Positions 1 to 8,041 of a stretch of 64,000 nt of DNA are shown one piece after another (positions within the stretch are counted from its first letter, which is position 1; each line of letters starts with the position of its first letter). This DNA comes from Peptoniphilus mikwangii. Lineage in GTDB: Bacteria; Bacillota; Clostridia; Tissierellales; Peptoniphilaceae. Below the pieces are notes generated by a model. The model was not told where the DNA came from and searched no databases. It saw only the letters and a program-made list of their open reading frames with translations. The DNA lies in NCBI RefSeq assembly GCF_000468535.1, contig NZ_AUQY01000002.1, forward strand, positions 1 to 64,000. Direction: 5' to 3'. The position numbers and the translations under genes are program-made.

Positions 1-102
1 CCTTTAGTGATAATAGAATCAAAATGAAATGTAAATACAGAAAAGAATAGACCTGATGTGTTCTATTTTATAGTAATAATAGAATCAAAGTGGGCTTGTG
101 GT
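1..102 (+). CRISPR. Tail end of a CRISPR array (two repeats, one spacer)
   Basis: A 30-nt repeat occupies 7-36, and a second copy begins at 73 (GTAATAATAGAATCAAAGTG, 73-92) but loses its 3' part. The interval 37-72 is a 36-nt spacer, giving a 66-nt period. The same repeat recurs at 2334-2363 and 10850-10879. The decayed last repeat suggests this is the leader-distal end of an array whose body lies left of the window. The conserved 3' end GAAATGTAAAT would form the 8-nt crRNA handle if transcription runs left to right, which is inferred. Confidence 0.72.
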
Positions 103-528
103 CTGAGAGAGATACAGAGAGAAAAACCAGATAAATAGGAGCTTTCAGCACTGTATCCTTATTTTAGAAATCGTGAAAATCAAATAATCAGGTCTAAAAG
201 GAGGATTTTATGAGATGTAAAAATATTTCAAGCCGATATATTCGCCTTTTCGGTGGTAAGGTAAGAATGAAATGACATGGATAATTAAAATATTCTTGTT
301 TTCAATTTCTACTAAGTCCTTACGGAATACCGGATGATAGGAGCAGCAGTTTATAGGTTTATTACATTGTAAATGTGGAATGAGTTATCATAAAGATATT
401 GGATATTTTGAGAGAACAAAGGATATAAAATTTGCATTGGAACGAAAGAAAAATAGAATTTTAGCAATCAACTGGGGAACAAATATGATGAATATAAATA
501 ATGTTTGTTTCCCATAAAGCATTGAGAT
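103..528. other. Gene-free stretch with gene debris
   Basis: No intact gene is visible. An AGGAGG site near 200 leads into a 21-codon frame starting at 210 that matches nothing I recognise. The stretch looks like decayed mobile DNA between the array tail and the broken Fic gene. It also contains the first GGGGAAC palindrome. Confidence 0.5.
474..513. repeat. 40-nt GGGGAAC inverted-repeat element, copy 1
   Basis: The element starts GGGGAACAAA and ends TTTGTTTCCC, giving 10-nt arms with one G-T pair around a 20-nt centre. Two further elements of exactly the same length and arms lie at 531-570 and 1551-1590, while the centres differ. Identity of the family is unknown. Confidence 0.6.
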
Positions 529-530
529 TT

Positions 531-570
531 GGGGAATAAAATGGTACAATTTTATCAAAAAATGTTCCCC
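531..570. repeat. 40-nt GGGGAAC inverted-repeat element, copy 2
   Basis: Begins GGGGAATAAA and ends AATGTTCCCC, 40 nt in total, immediately upstream of and overlapping the first ATG of the broken Fic gene. The arms match copies 1 and 3; the centre does not. Confidence 0.55.
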
Positions 571-585
571 GAAGGAGTAAAAATA

Positions 586-1533
586 ATGAATATAAAATAT
601 AACGAAATACAAGAATTACTTAGAAGTCGTGCTGATCTCCATGCTAGATTGAATTTGATGCCCTATGACGGTACACCTGAAATGAAAGAACGTGGCGATG
701 GGAAATATTTATACGTTAGAAAGCGTGTAGCCGGTAAATTGACATCAACATATGTAGGAATATACACCGAAGAACTCTATAATTTACTACTTCGTAACGC
801 TAGAGAAATATGTGAAATTATGTGAAATAAGGAAAGAACTTAGACGCATAGAAAAGAAACTTGTTGATACAGGATACTCAGAAGATCAATTATCTGTTGA
901 TGTTATGAATAATATTTCCTTCGCAAGAGCAAATATGAAGGTGAATATTTATGAACAGGCTGTACTGGAGGGGGTGGCTACATCTTTTCCACAAACAGAA
1001 GAAATCATAGATAATGGAAAAGTTTCCGGCATGACAGCAACGGATGTATAGAAAATCTTAAATCTGAAACATGCATGGAAATTTATTTTGGACAAGGATG
1101 TAATAGCAAGCACATCGGACTATTATATGCTTAGCCATATTGCAAGGCTTGTGAATGAAGGATTTTTTCAGAAGGAGGTCGTATTCGAGGTGTTCCCGTA
1201 ACCATCGGAGGTTCCTCTTATGTACCACCGTTACCAAATGAAGGTGATGTGAAAGACAGAATACGAGAGCTTACGGAAGAAAATGGCGATGTAATTGATG
1301 TTGCAATCAAATTATGCCTTTATTGTATGAAGATTCAAATTTTCCTTGACGGTAATAAAAGGACATCTATTATTTTTGCGAATCACTATTTAATATCTCA
1401 TGGAGGAGGCATTTTAGTTATTCCTGAAAAAGAAGTGCCAGAATTCAAAAGTTTACTTGTAAGGTATTATGAAGGAGAGAATATATCTATAATTTCTAAT
1501 TTTATGAAAAAGAATTGTTGGAAGAAAATGTAA
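586..1533 (+). pseudogene. Broken Fic/DOC-family protein gene
   Basis: Three reading frames join into one Fic-like protein. The N-terminal part (ATG at 586, or 529 for a longer form) ends near 825. A second frame runs from about 812 to a TAG at 1049-1051, continues in the same frame past it, and shifts again near 1160. The last part ends at 1533. That part carries FLDGNKR, the core of the Fic motif, but the usual catalytic His of HPFxDGNxR reads as Gln (CAA at 1335-1337). Intact Fic proteins transfer AMP or related groups to target proteins. With two frameshifts, one stop and a lost catalytic His, this copy is almost certainly inactive. It lies in a decayed accessory stretch next to CRISPR remnants. 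Confidence 0.8.
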
Positions 1534-1550
1534 CTATAGAAGGCATTATT

Positions 1551-1590
1551 GGGGAACTTATTTTGTATTATAATAGCGGATTTGTTCCCC
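1551..1590. repeat. 40-nt GGGGAAC inverted-repeat element, copy 3
   Basis: Begins GGGGAACTTA and ends TTTGTTCCCC over exactly 40 nt, between the Fic remnant and the ORF6N-type remnant. It is the third member of the family seen at 474-513 and 531-570. Confidence 0.55.
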
Positions 1591-2225
1591 TCACAAAAGA
1601 GGAATGGGAATTTTTGAGGTCAAATTTTTTGACCTCAAAATCGGAAACAGGTTCCGGATAGAAGATACTTACCTTATTAAAAGGAGATCTTGCAGTAAGG
1701 CAAAGCAGAGCTTTAGTTCGTACTTTTAAGCAAATGAAAGACTACATTATAGAAAATCAAGGGTTGATTGGCAGGAGAGAGTTTTTGTAGCTTTCGATGC
1801 AGATTACGAGTAATGTCGTGGAAATGCAGGATTTAAGACGAGATTTAAGAGATGTGGAAGATCAGGTGGCGGAAGTGGAGGACATCCTGAATAATGTGGT
1901 GCATAAATCCGAATTGTCCAACCTGATTCTTGACCTCATCAATCCACAACTCAAATATGGATTTTTACTCTTGAACGGACAACCGATCGAAGCAAATCTT
2001 GCTTATAAGGACATTTACAGCATAGCGAAAAAGAGTATTTATATCGTCGATAACTACATCGGAGTGAAAACCTTGGTTTTATTGAAAGATGTTCCTTTAT
2101 TGGTAGAGGTCATTATATTCAGCGACAACATCGGCAAAGGACTGCACAGCCTTGAATATCAAGATTTCTGCCAAGAATATTCGTTTAGGAAAGATAACAT
2201 TCCAAAAATCCGGTGTTGCAGTTAA
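1591..2225 (+). pseudogene. Broken ORF6N/phage-regulator-type protein gene
   Basis: The frame reads LTKEEWEFLRSNFLTSK near 1595-1650, then AVRQSRALVRTFKQMKDYI (from about 1692) and, past a TAG at 1788-1790, the C-terminal half with IYIVDNYIGVKTLVLLK and FSDNIGKGLH. This is the layout of ORF6N-domain proteins found in prophages and integrated elements, whose C-terminal part follows a coiled linker. The N-terminal DNA-binding domain is missing apart from a fragment. The TAG falls where relatives have Gln, and a frameshift near 2195 removes the last part of the domain. The gene is clearly dead; family assignment rests on recalled motifs. Confidence 0.7.
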
Positions 2226-2263
2226 AATAGAACTAAATCAGATTGGAAATTTGAAAAAATATG

Positions 2264-2418
2264 TATCCAATACTTGACATAAGGGTGAAATGTAGATGTG
2301 TTTTTGTCTCTCGGGTTATAATTTCTAGAGTTGGTATTAATTGAATCAAACTGAAATGTAAATTGTGTACAAGAGCGATAAAATCGTTCTTATAATAGAA
2401 CCGAACGGAAATATAAAT
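2264..2418 (+). CRISPR. Degenerate CRISPR mini-array upstream of cmr1
   Basis: Three repeat-like units occur: 2268-2297 (variant 5' half, ending GTGAAATGTAGAT), 2334-2363 (close to the main 30-nt repeat, ending GAAATGTAAAT) and 2389-2418 (decayed, ending GAAATATAAAT). The first spacer is 36 nt, matching the 66-nt period at 7-102; the second is only 25 nt. The units lie directly upstream of the type III-B operon. A short decayed array is the simplest reading. Confidence 0.65.
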
Positions 2419-2541
2419 ATGGAACTCAGAATGAGAGTGATAAGTTATTAAGAAAGTCAGGGTATATTCGTCAAATAAATTATCTATGCTCTAAAAGAAA
2501 GGAGGAATTGTGTTATAAATATATTTAACACATGAGAAAAG
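2419..2541 (+). promoter_or_regulatory. Leader of the cmr operon with hairpin between ribosome site and start
   Basis: A strong GGAGGA ribosome site at 2501-2506 lies 35 nt upstream of the cmr1 ATG at 2542, too far to act directly. Between them, TGTGTTA (2509-2515) can pair with TAACACA (2526-2532), and folding this hairpin would bring the site to about 11 nt from the ATG. A TGA at 2533-2535 in frame rules out a longer cmr1. No convincing -35/-10 pair was found. Confidence 0.4.
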
Positions 2542-3867
2542 ATGAATATTGTAAAGAAATCAATAGTGGAGTTTTGTTTGGAGCAGGTAACACCTATGAT
2601 TCATTTTCAAGGAGAAGAGAAATCAGCAGGAATACGAGCAAGTGACTTGAAACCGCGGTTTGATGTTTTTTTAAAAAAATATTGGTATGACTTGAAGACA
2701 GAAAAAGAAAAAACAGAAATAGAAAACTGTGTTTTAAAGCAAAATGAGGAAGAAATTGAAAACAATGCTTTAGATGAAAAAAAGAGAGTTTCGTTTGATT
2801 ACAAGGTTAAAATCTTTAACAACGGCTGTAAAAACCATGATATGACATTTTATAAGCCGAAGATGAAAAAGGCTGATAAAAATTCATTTTATGGCTCATT
2901 TTACGGGAAATTAGAAGATAATAAATTTTCTTTTTACAATGAAATTAAGGTTTCATTTCTCTCGCCACATCAAGATTTAAGAAATCAAATACAAGAGTTG
3001 TTTCCCGTTTTTTTAGCTGTCAACGGCTTTGGATTGAGAAATAATAAAGGATATGGATATTTCAAACTGAAGGGAAATACAAAGGAAAGAATATTAGAAG
3101 ATATACAAAAGTATCAAAGTTTGGAAAACAAATATATAGAACAATTAAAAGAAAAAGATAAAGAAAAAGGTGTGGGAGTTTATCAATTACAAATTGAAAA
3201 TAAAGGCGATTCAAGATCTAAAAAAATTCAAAATTTATTGGAGGATATTAAATTTTTTAATCAAATATTAAAATCCGGTTTGAATTTTGGCCATAAGTAT
3301 AAGCACAATTCTAACCATAATATATATATCCCATCATTTATGCTAAAAAAATATAAAAAGCAAGAAGGAGTACTTTTTGAAAAAAAATCACTAAAATTAT
3401 TCTTAAAACAAGAGGATTTGAATAATCAAGAATTGTACTATGTAAGAGGGCTTTTAGGATTGGCTCCATTTTACGAGTTCAGAAATGTAAAAAAAGGAGA
3501 CCGGCCAAAATTTACAGCGAGATTTAATATCAAAATAAAAGGAGTAGAGAGATTTCCATCACCGATTAAATATCTTCCAATTTCATATGAAGAAATCATT
3601 ATTCTTGTAGACTATGGTAAAATTGAAGAATTTCGGAAAAAGTGTGATAAAATACATTCAGCTGTTTTTTCTTTAAATGAAGTCAAGAAGGGATTATCTT
3701 CAAAAATCAATTTACAAATACCAAATGAAGAGCAATATAGCATTTATCAATTATTCAAAATAAATGGTGTAATAGAAAACGGAATAAAAGAGTTTGAGAG
3801 TAAGATAATAAAAAAAAGAAGTAGAAAATGGCAATATAGTGTAATTTCCGACATAGAAATAGGATAG
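2542..3867 (+). CDS. cmr1: Type III-B CRISPR RAMP protein Cmr1
   Basis: First gene of a complete type III-B operon, 441 aa. Cmr1 caps the target-facing end of the Cmr complex, where it holds the 3' region of the crRNA and target. The N-terminus carries TPMIHFQGEE and GIRASDLKPRFDVFL, the position where Cmr1 and other RAMPs have a T-P-hydrophobic strand and a K-x-x-L-R/R-F segment. GFGLRNNKGYGYFKL (about residues 162-176) is the glycine-rich RAMP loop. The remainder is lysine-rich and poorly conserved. Assignment leans on operon position together with these motifs. The gene ends 7 nt before cas10, so the two are co-transcribed. Confidence 0.82.
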   Translation: MNIVKKSIVEFCLEQVTPMIHFQGEEKSAGIRASDLKPRFDVFLKKYWYDLKTEKEKTEIENCVLKQNEEEIENNALDEKKRVSFDYKVKIFNNGCKNHDMTFYKPKMKKADKNSFYGSFYGKLEDNKFSFYNEIKVSFLSPHQDLRNQIQELFPVFLAVNGFGLRNNKGYGYFKLKGNTKERILEDIQKYQSLENKYIEQLKEKDKEKGVGVYQLQIENKGDSRSKKIQNLLEDIKFFNQILKSGLNFGHKYKHNSNHNIYIPSFMLKKYKKQEGVLFEKKSLKLFLKQEDLNNQELYYVRGLLGLAPFYEFRNVKKGDRPKFTARFNIKIKGVERFPSPIKYLPISYEEIIILVDYGKIEEFRKKCDKIHSAVFSLNEVKKGLSSKINLQIPNEEQYSIYQLFKINGVIENGIKEFESKIIKKRSRKWQYSVISDIEIG

Positions 3868-3874
3868 GTGAGAT

Positions 3875-5512
3875 ATGAATAAGAAATTTATTGGAATAAC
3901 AATCGGACCGATTGTAAAAACCTTGATGTTGACAACGACTCCTGCAGGTTTGTGGGGGGCAAGTTATATTTTTTCGTATTATGCAAAGAACTTAATCAAA
4001 CAGATTAAACAAGAACTTAAAATTCCGGATGATTTTTTTATAGTACCGGTTAATACCGGAAAGGTAGAAAATATTATCAAGGATTGTCCTTGGGCAGGGT
4101 TGTTTCATGACAGAATTATTTTTCAGACAGATCATTCTATTCCATTAAGCAAAGTCGATCAATGTATAAAAAAGTGTAAGGAAGATTTAGCAAAGGAAAT
4201 TTTAACAATTTGCTTAACGGGAGATGAGGATATTGAAAGAGCGAAGAAATTCATAGAAGATTATTTGCAAGTTCATGTAATTGAACAAAAGGTAGAAGAG
4301 GGGAAAAATCCGATATTAGCTCTAAGTCCGAATTTGGATATTTTGGAATTGGGACAAAGCTATATTCCGAAAGAAGATAAAAATTATTTATTGGATTTTT
4401 TAGAAAATAGAGATAGTTTGGAGCAGAAGAAGTCGGAAAATAGAAATCAAAATATAAAAAAATTCACTCAAAAAATAGAAAAAATACAATGGCATTTTCT
4501 TGAAGAGGGGAACATCATCACAATTGATGATATAGCAGGAGTTGGCGGAGATAAAATTGATGTAAATACTCAAACCAAAAATTATTTTGCGTTGGTAAAA
4601 GCTGATGGAGATAATTTGGGGGGAGTTTTAAAAAGTATGGAAAATATTGGAGGAAATCAAGTAATAGAAGAAATCAAAGGCTTTTCAGAAAAATGTTTCG
4701 ATTATGCAAGAAGAGCCTTTGAAAAAGTGGGGAAATATGGTGGAAAGATGATTTATGCAGGAGGCGATGACCTCCTATTCATTGCTCCGGTAAAAAATCA
4801 TGGAGAAACAATTTTTCATTTACTATCTACTTTAAATGATGAATTTATAAATTGTTTCGGCGGTTTTTCTTTCAAGGAAGAAGGACAGGAAAAAAAGATG
4901 GGATTTTCAGCAGGCGTTATGATTTGCTATTATAAATACCCTTTGAAGGAAGCACTAATCGGCGTTTTAGATCAATTGGATAAATCTAAAAAAATCAAAA
5001 CCAAAAATACAATTAGTGTTCATTTTGAAAAACATTCGGGAAAACAACATGGAATTCAATTTATAAATTTTTTCAATAACGGTGAAAATAATAAAATTTA
5101 TACTATATTTTTAGACTTGTTGGAAGAATATGGAAAACAAAATGGGCAATTAAATAATTCGAAAGATTTTTTAAGGTCGGTTGGTACGAAGTTACAAGAT
5201 TATCGAAATGTTTTTTTGATTGCCATGCTAAAGGATGGTAAGAAAAAGGAAAGCTATCTAAATGAAGTTTTTAAAAATCTTTTTGAAGAATACCCCGGAA
5301 TTTTTGATGAGACTAAGACAGAGGAGAAAAGCGAAGAAGCAAATTATATTGAAAGGATAGTTGATTTGTTGGAAGAAATTTTTTACATGAAATTATCTTT
5401 GATTCAAGATAAAACAGAAAAAACAAAACGGCAAGCAGCTTTGGATAGTTTACAGGAAATAGAGACAGTTATAGGGTTATTGAAGTTTTATAATGAAAAG
5501 GAGATAAAATAA
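3875..5512 (+). CDS. cmr2: Type III-B CRISPR Cas10 (Cmr2) with cyclase GGDD, no HD domain
   Basis: Cas10 is the large signalling subunit of the Cmr complex; on target RNA binding its Palm domains make a nucleotide second messenger. The N-terminus IGPIVKTLMLTTTPAGLWGAS is the usual start of a Cmr2 that lacks an HD nuclease domain. The first Palm motif is ADGDN (residues 243-247), and the second carries an intact GGDD at 296-299. At 545 aa it is short for the family, which fits absence of the HD domain: no H-D plus downstream metal ligands is seen before Palm 1. DNA cleavage by this subunit is therefore unlikely, and immunity should depend on its messenger. It abuts cmr3 without a gap. Confidence 0.9.
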   Translation: MNKKFIGITIGPIVKTLMLTTTPAGLWGASYIFSYYAKNLIKQIKQELKIPDDFFIVPVNTGKVENIIKDCPWAGLFHDRIIFQTDHSIPLSKVDQCIKKCKEDLAKEILTICLTGDEDIERAKKFIEDYLQVHVIEQKVEEGKNPILALSPNLDILELGQSYIPKEDKNYLLDFLENRDSLEQKKSENRNQNIKKFTQKIEKIQWHFLEEGNIITIDDIAGVGGDKIDVNTQTKNYFALVKADGDNLGGVLKSMENIGGNQVIEEIKGFSEKCFDYARRAFEKVGKYGGKMIYAGGDDLLFIAPVKNHGETIFHLLSTLNDEFINCFGGFSFKEEGQEKKMGFSAGVMICYYKYPLKEALIGVLDQLDKSKKIKTKNTISVHFEKHSGKQHGIQFINFFNNGENNKIYTIFLDLLEEYGKQNGQLNNSKDFLRSVGTKLQDYRNVFLIAMLKDGKKKESYLNEVFKNLFEEYPGIFDETKTEEKSEEANYIERIVDLLEEIFYMKLSLIQDKTEKTKRQAALDSLQEIETVIGLLKFYNEKEIK

Positions 5513-6718
5513 ATGGCGATATATAAAGTTTTATTTCATCCACTGGAAGAATACTTTTTTGGAGAAGACGGTTCTTTTCGTGAAGGAGTAAGCAATGCGG
5601 AATATTTTATTACTTCCAGATTTTTTCCGAGTCAAACGACTGTATTCGGAATTATTCGATATTTAAATTTATTATGTCTAAAAGACAAAGGATCATATTC
5701 GCAGGAAGAAAAGGAACTGAATAATAAGACTGTTGGGAAAAAAGGATTTTCTATCGAATCAGCCATCGATTCTAACAGTGAAGTTCAGAATTTTGGAATC
5801 ATAAAGGGTATGAGCGGAGTTTTTCTTCATAGATATGATGTAGAGGATAAAGTGAATCGAGTTTATGTAACACTTCCTAAAGACGCAAAAAAGCAGTCGG
5901 AGATAGATAAGAGCTACACTTCCATTTTTGATGAAGGGGAAGAATCGGTAGTGACTTCAAATGGGGAAAAAATGATGCCTCAAAAGTATAATGTGAAAGA
6001 GGGGTTGGGAATTGGATTTATCAGTATTGATGCAGGAATTTCCGATGCCGGAGAGCTGTTACAAAATGAGTTGTCAGTTATAGAATCTCCATTTGAATAT
6101 GTTTTAAAAACAGGATTAAAAATTAATAGAAAAGCGGCCAAATCGAAGGATATGATGGATTTGACCAATCCTCAAGACCCTATGAGCTCTTTATTCAAAA
6201 AAGAATATGTCCGATTGAAACAAGAATCAGGTGAAGTGGAATACTCGTTTGGAGTCTATGTAGAGATAGAAAATGGAGAGGAAGAGGAAGTAACAAAACG
6301 AATGAACCGAGTTGTCGGAATGGGTTTGGGAGGTTCTCTATTTTCTGTAAGAACATTAAAAATAAAAGAAATAGAGAAAAAAAGATTAAAAAATGGATTG
6401 ATTTTAAATGTGGACCAAATTTTTGAAAATCATGTAAAGAAAGAAAATATTTTGTATTGTATATCTCCGTGCTATGTAAGCAATCCACAAGACATTTTGA
6501 TGAAAAGTGAGTTTGCTTCATTAGATACAGTGGTCAATCGCCCGATGAATGGTGGCAATATTGATGATGCGTGGAGAAAGACAAAAACTTTATATCGTAT
6601 GATGGATTCAGGAAGTGTCTTAATTACGAAGCGTGTGAATGAAATTATAAAAGAATTTCAAAAAAATGGGTTACAGCAAATAGGATACAATCATTATTAT
6701 TTAGGAGGAGAAATATGA
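5513..6718 (+). CDS. cmr3: Type III-B CRISPR RAMP protein Cmr3
   Basis: Cmr3 binds the 5' handle of the crRNA next to Cas10. The 401-aa protein starts with an F/Y-F-G-x-D segment (HPLEEYFFGEDGSF) followed by ITSRFFPSQTTVFGIIRYL. This is the family layout in which a P-S/P-Q-T-x-x-G-hydrophobic-R helix follows the first strand. GMGLGGSLFSV in the middle is a glycine-rich turn. The start ATG directly follows the cas10 stop, and its last four bases overlap the cmr4 start (ATGA), indicating translational coupling. Confidence 0.87.
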   Translation: MAIYKVLFHPLEEYFFGEDGSFREGVSNAEYFITSRFFPSQTTVFGIIRYLNLLCLKDKGSYSQEEKELNNKTVGKKGFSIESAIDSNSEVQNFGIIKGMSGVFLHRYDVEDKVNRVYVTLPKDAKKQSEIDKSYTSIFDEGEESVVTSNGEKMMPQKYNVKEGLGIGFISIDAGISDAGELLQNELSVIESPFEYVLKTGLKINRKAAKSKDMMDLTNPQDPMSSLFKKEYVRLKQESGEVEYSFGVYVEIENGEEEEVTKRMNRVVGMGLGGSLFSVRTLKIKEIEKKRLKNGLILNVDQIFENHVKKENILYCISPCYVSNPQDILMKSEFASLDTVVNRPMNGGNIDDAWRKTKTLYRMMDSGSVLITKRVNEIIKEFQKNGLQQIGYNHYYLGGEI

Positions 6719-7593
6719 AAGTCGCATTATTAAAAGCAAAGTGCATTACTAATCTGCATATTGGCACAAGTGGAAATATTTATGGAGACATAAAAAGCGA
6801 GGTGGAGAAGGATGCTGTTTTAGCAACGCCGATTATGCCCTCTTCAGGTATAAAAGGGGCTTTGCGAGACTTTTGGAGAGCAAATGGGACTACGGGAACT
6901 GTTACTATTTTTGGATCCGATGCTGAAGAAGAAAATGAAAATAGAAAAGGAAACTGCAAATTTGTAAGTGGGCAACTGCTGTTTAGATCGATGAGGGTAT
7001 CAAAAGGAGATCGTGCCTATTGTTTGGTGACAACACCTGAGTTACTTCAAGTAATGATAGATACCATTGACTCCTTTCAAATTAAATTAAATCTCCAATC
7101 TGCAAAAAGTGCTGAAGATTTCGAAAAAGCTCTTAATGAAATAAAAAAGGAACTGAACGAAAAGAAAGAGCAAGTCGTAGCGGGAATTGTAAACAAAGAT
7201 GACCATGCCATCATGGAAGTTGAAGGATATGATGTAAAAGAAATACAAAGCAAAGAGAATAACCTATATAAAATTTTGCTGGAAATTAGCGAGGGTGTTC
7301 CGGTTGTTATTATGAGAACGGATTTTTTTCGAATGATCGATTTGCCGATTATTGCCAGAAATTATTTAAAAGATGGAAAAAGCACCAACTTATGGTATGA
7401 AGAATTTGTTCCTCATCAAAGTTATTTTTATTTTCCTGTGTTGTGGGAAAAAGAAGAGGCGGAAGTTTTTTCAAATTTTATTCAAGAGATTAGTAAACAA
7501 CCGATTGCTTTTGGCGGAAATAATTCTGTTGGCTATGGTTATTGCACTATTACTCCAATGAATAGAGAGTGGGAGGAGAATGATGGAGAATAA
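6715..7593 (+). CDS. cmr4: Type III-B CRISPR backbone RNase Cmr4
   Basis: Cmr4 subunits form the helical backbone and cut target RNA at 6-nt intervals. The 292-aa protein begins with the RAMP strand and LHIGTSGN, and Asp25 (in IYGDI) falls where the catalytic Asp of known Cmr4 proteins lies. PSSGIKGALRDFW (residues 44-56) is the K-G-A-L-R crRNA-binding helix, and FGGNNSVGYGYC near the C-terminus is the glycine-rich loop. Target cleavage therefore appears intact, although activity is inferred. The gene overlaps cmr3 by 4 nt and cmr5 by 14 nt. Confidence 0.9.
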   Translation: MKVALLKAKCITNLHIGTSGNIYGDIKSEVEKDAVLATPIMPSSGIKGALRDFWRANGTTGTVTIFGSDAEEENENRKGNCKFVSGQLLFRSMRVSKGDRAYCLVTTPELLQVMIDTIDSFQIKLNLQSAKSAEDFEKALNEIKKELNEKKEQVVAGIVNKDDHAIMEVEGYDVKEIQSKENNLYKILLEISEGVPVVIMRTDFFRMIDLPIIARNYLKDGKSTNLWYEEFVPHQSYFYFPVLWEKEEAEVFSNFIQEISKQPIAFGGNNSVGYGYCTITPMNREWEENDGE

Positions 7594-8041
7594 GAGAAAA
7601 ATTGATGAATACATTCCTAAGGCGATTAATAGTCTTTCCAAAAATAAAAAAATAGTGATAAATGGAGAAATTAAAAGTGGATTTGCAGGTCAAATTGCTA
7701 CCTTTTCAGTTGCAGTGTCCACAGGAAGTTTACTATCTGCCGTCGCATTTTTTAGTGAAAAGAAACAATCCGCTGTTGAGCGTCAGGAGCTAATGAATGT
7801 AATTTACGAAATAATTACGGGAGAAAGTGCAAGTGGAAATGACGCTAACAATTCTAAGGCAGTTTTACTATCCTATGTTAAGAAAAAATACGAACAAACT
7901 CATAGTCAAATAAGAGATGTAGGTTCCTTACTGGATTATGGGCAGCTTCAGCAAGATATTTTAAATGCAGCAATAGCGGTGAAATTAGCAATTAATTTTT
8001 TTCCAAAAGAAAAAGAAAATGAAGGTGAGAATGGAAGATGA
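7580..8041 (+). CDS. cmr5: Type III-B CRISPR small subunit Cmr5
   Basis: A 153-aa mostly helical protein in the Cmr5 position. Cmr5 lines the inside of the complex along the target RNA. Visible family features are the early I-x-x-Y-G/S-G-F segment (NGEIKSGFAGQIATFSVAVSTG split across residues 28-50) and a C-terminal helix pair. Two ATGs (7580 and 7583) follow GGGAGGAGA, so either could be the start. It overlaps cmr4 by 14 nt and cmr6 by 4 nt. Confidence 0.82.
   Translation: MMENKRKIDEYIPKAINSLSKNKKIVINGEIKSGFAGQIATFSVAVSTGSLLSAVAFFSEKKQSAVERQELMNVIYEIITGESASGNDANNSKAVLLSYVKKKYEQTHSQIRDVGSLLDYGQLQQDILNAAIAVKLAINFFPKEKENEGENGR

Noticed and set aside
1049-1790. TAG read as Gln in the two accessory genes (genetic code change)
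   Set aside because: Both genes also carry frameshifts, and core genes in the window use TAG as a stop.
2273-2297. TTGACA in the variant repeats (about 2274 and 10789) as a promoter -35 box
   Set aside because: No -10 box lies 16-19 nt downstream in either copy, and both fall inside the repeat-spacer register.
4090-4115. His-Asp dipeptide in LFHDRIIF of Cas10 as an HD nuclease motif
   Set aside because: It lies beyond the N-terminal position of the HD domain, inside a Cmr2-typical stretch, and no partner metal ligands are seen.
7373-7561. Alternative-frame ORF of 62 codons within cmr4
   Set aside because: Lies wholly inside conserved cmr4 sequence in another frame.
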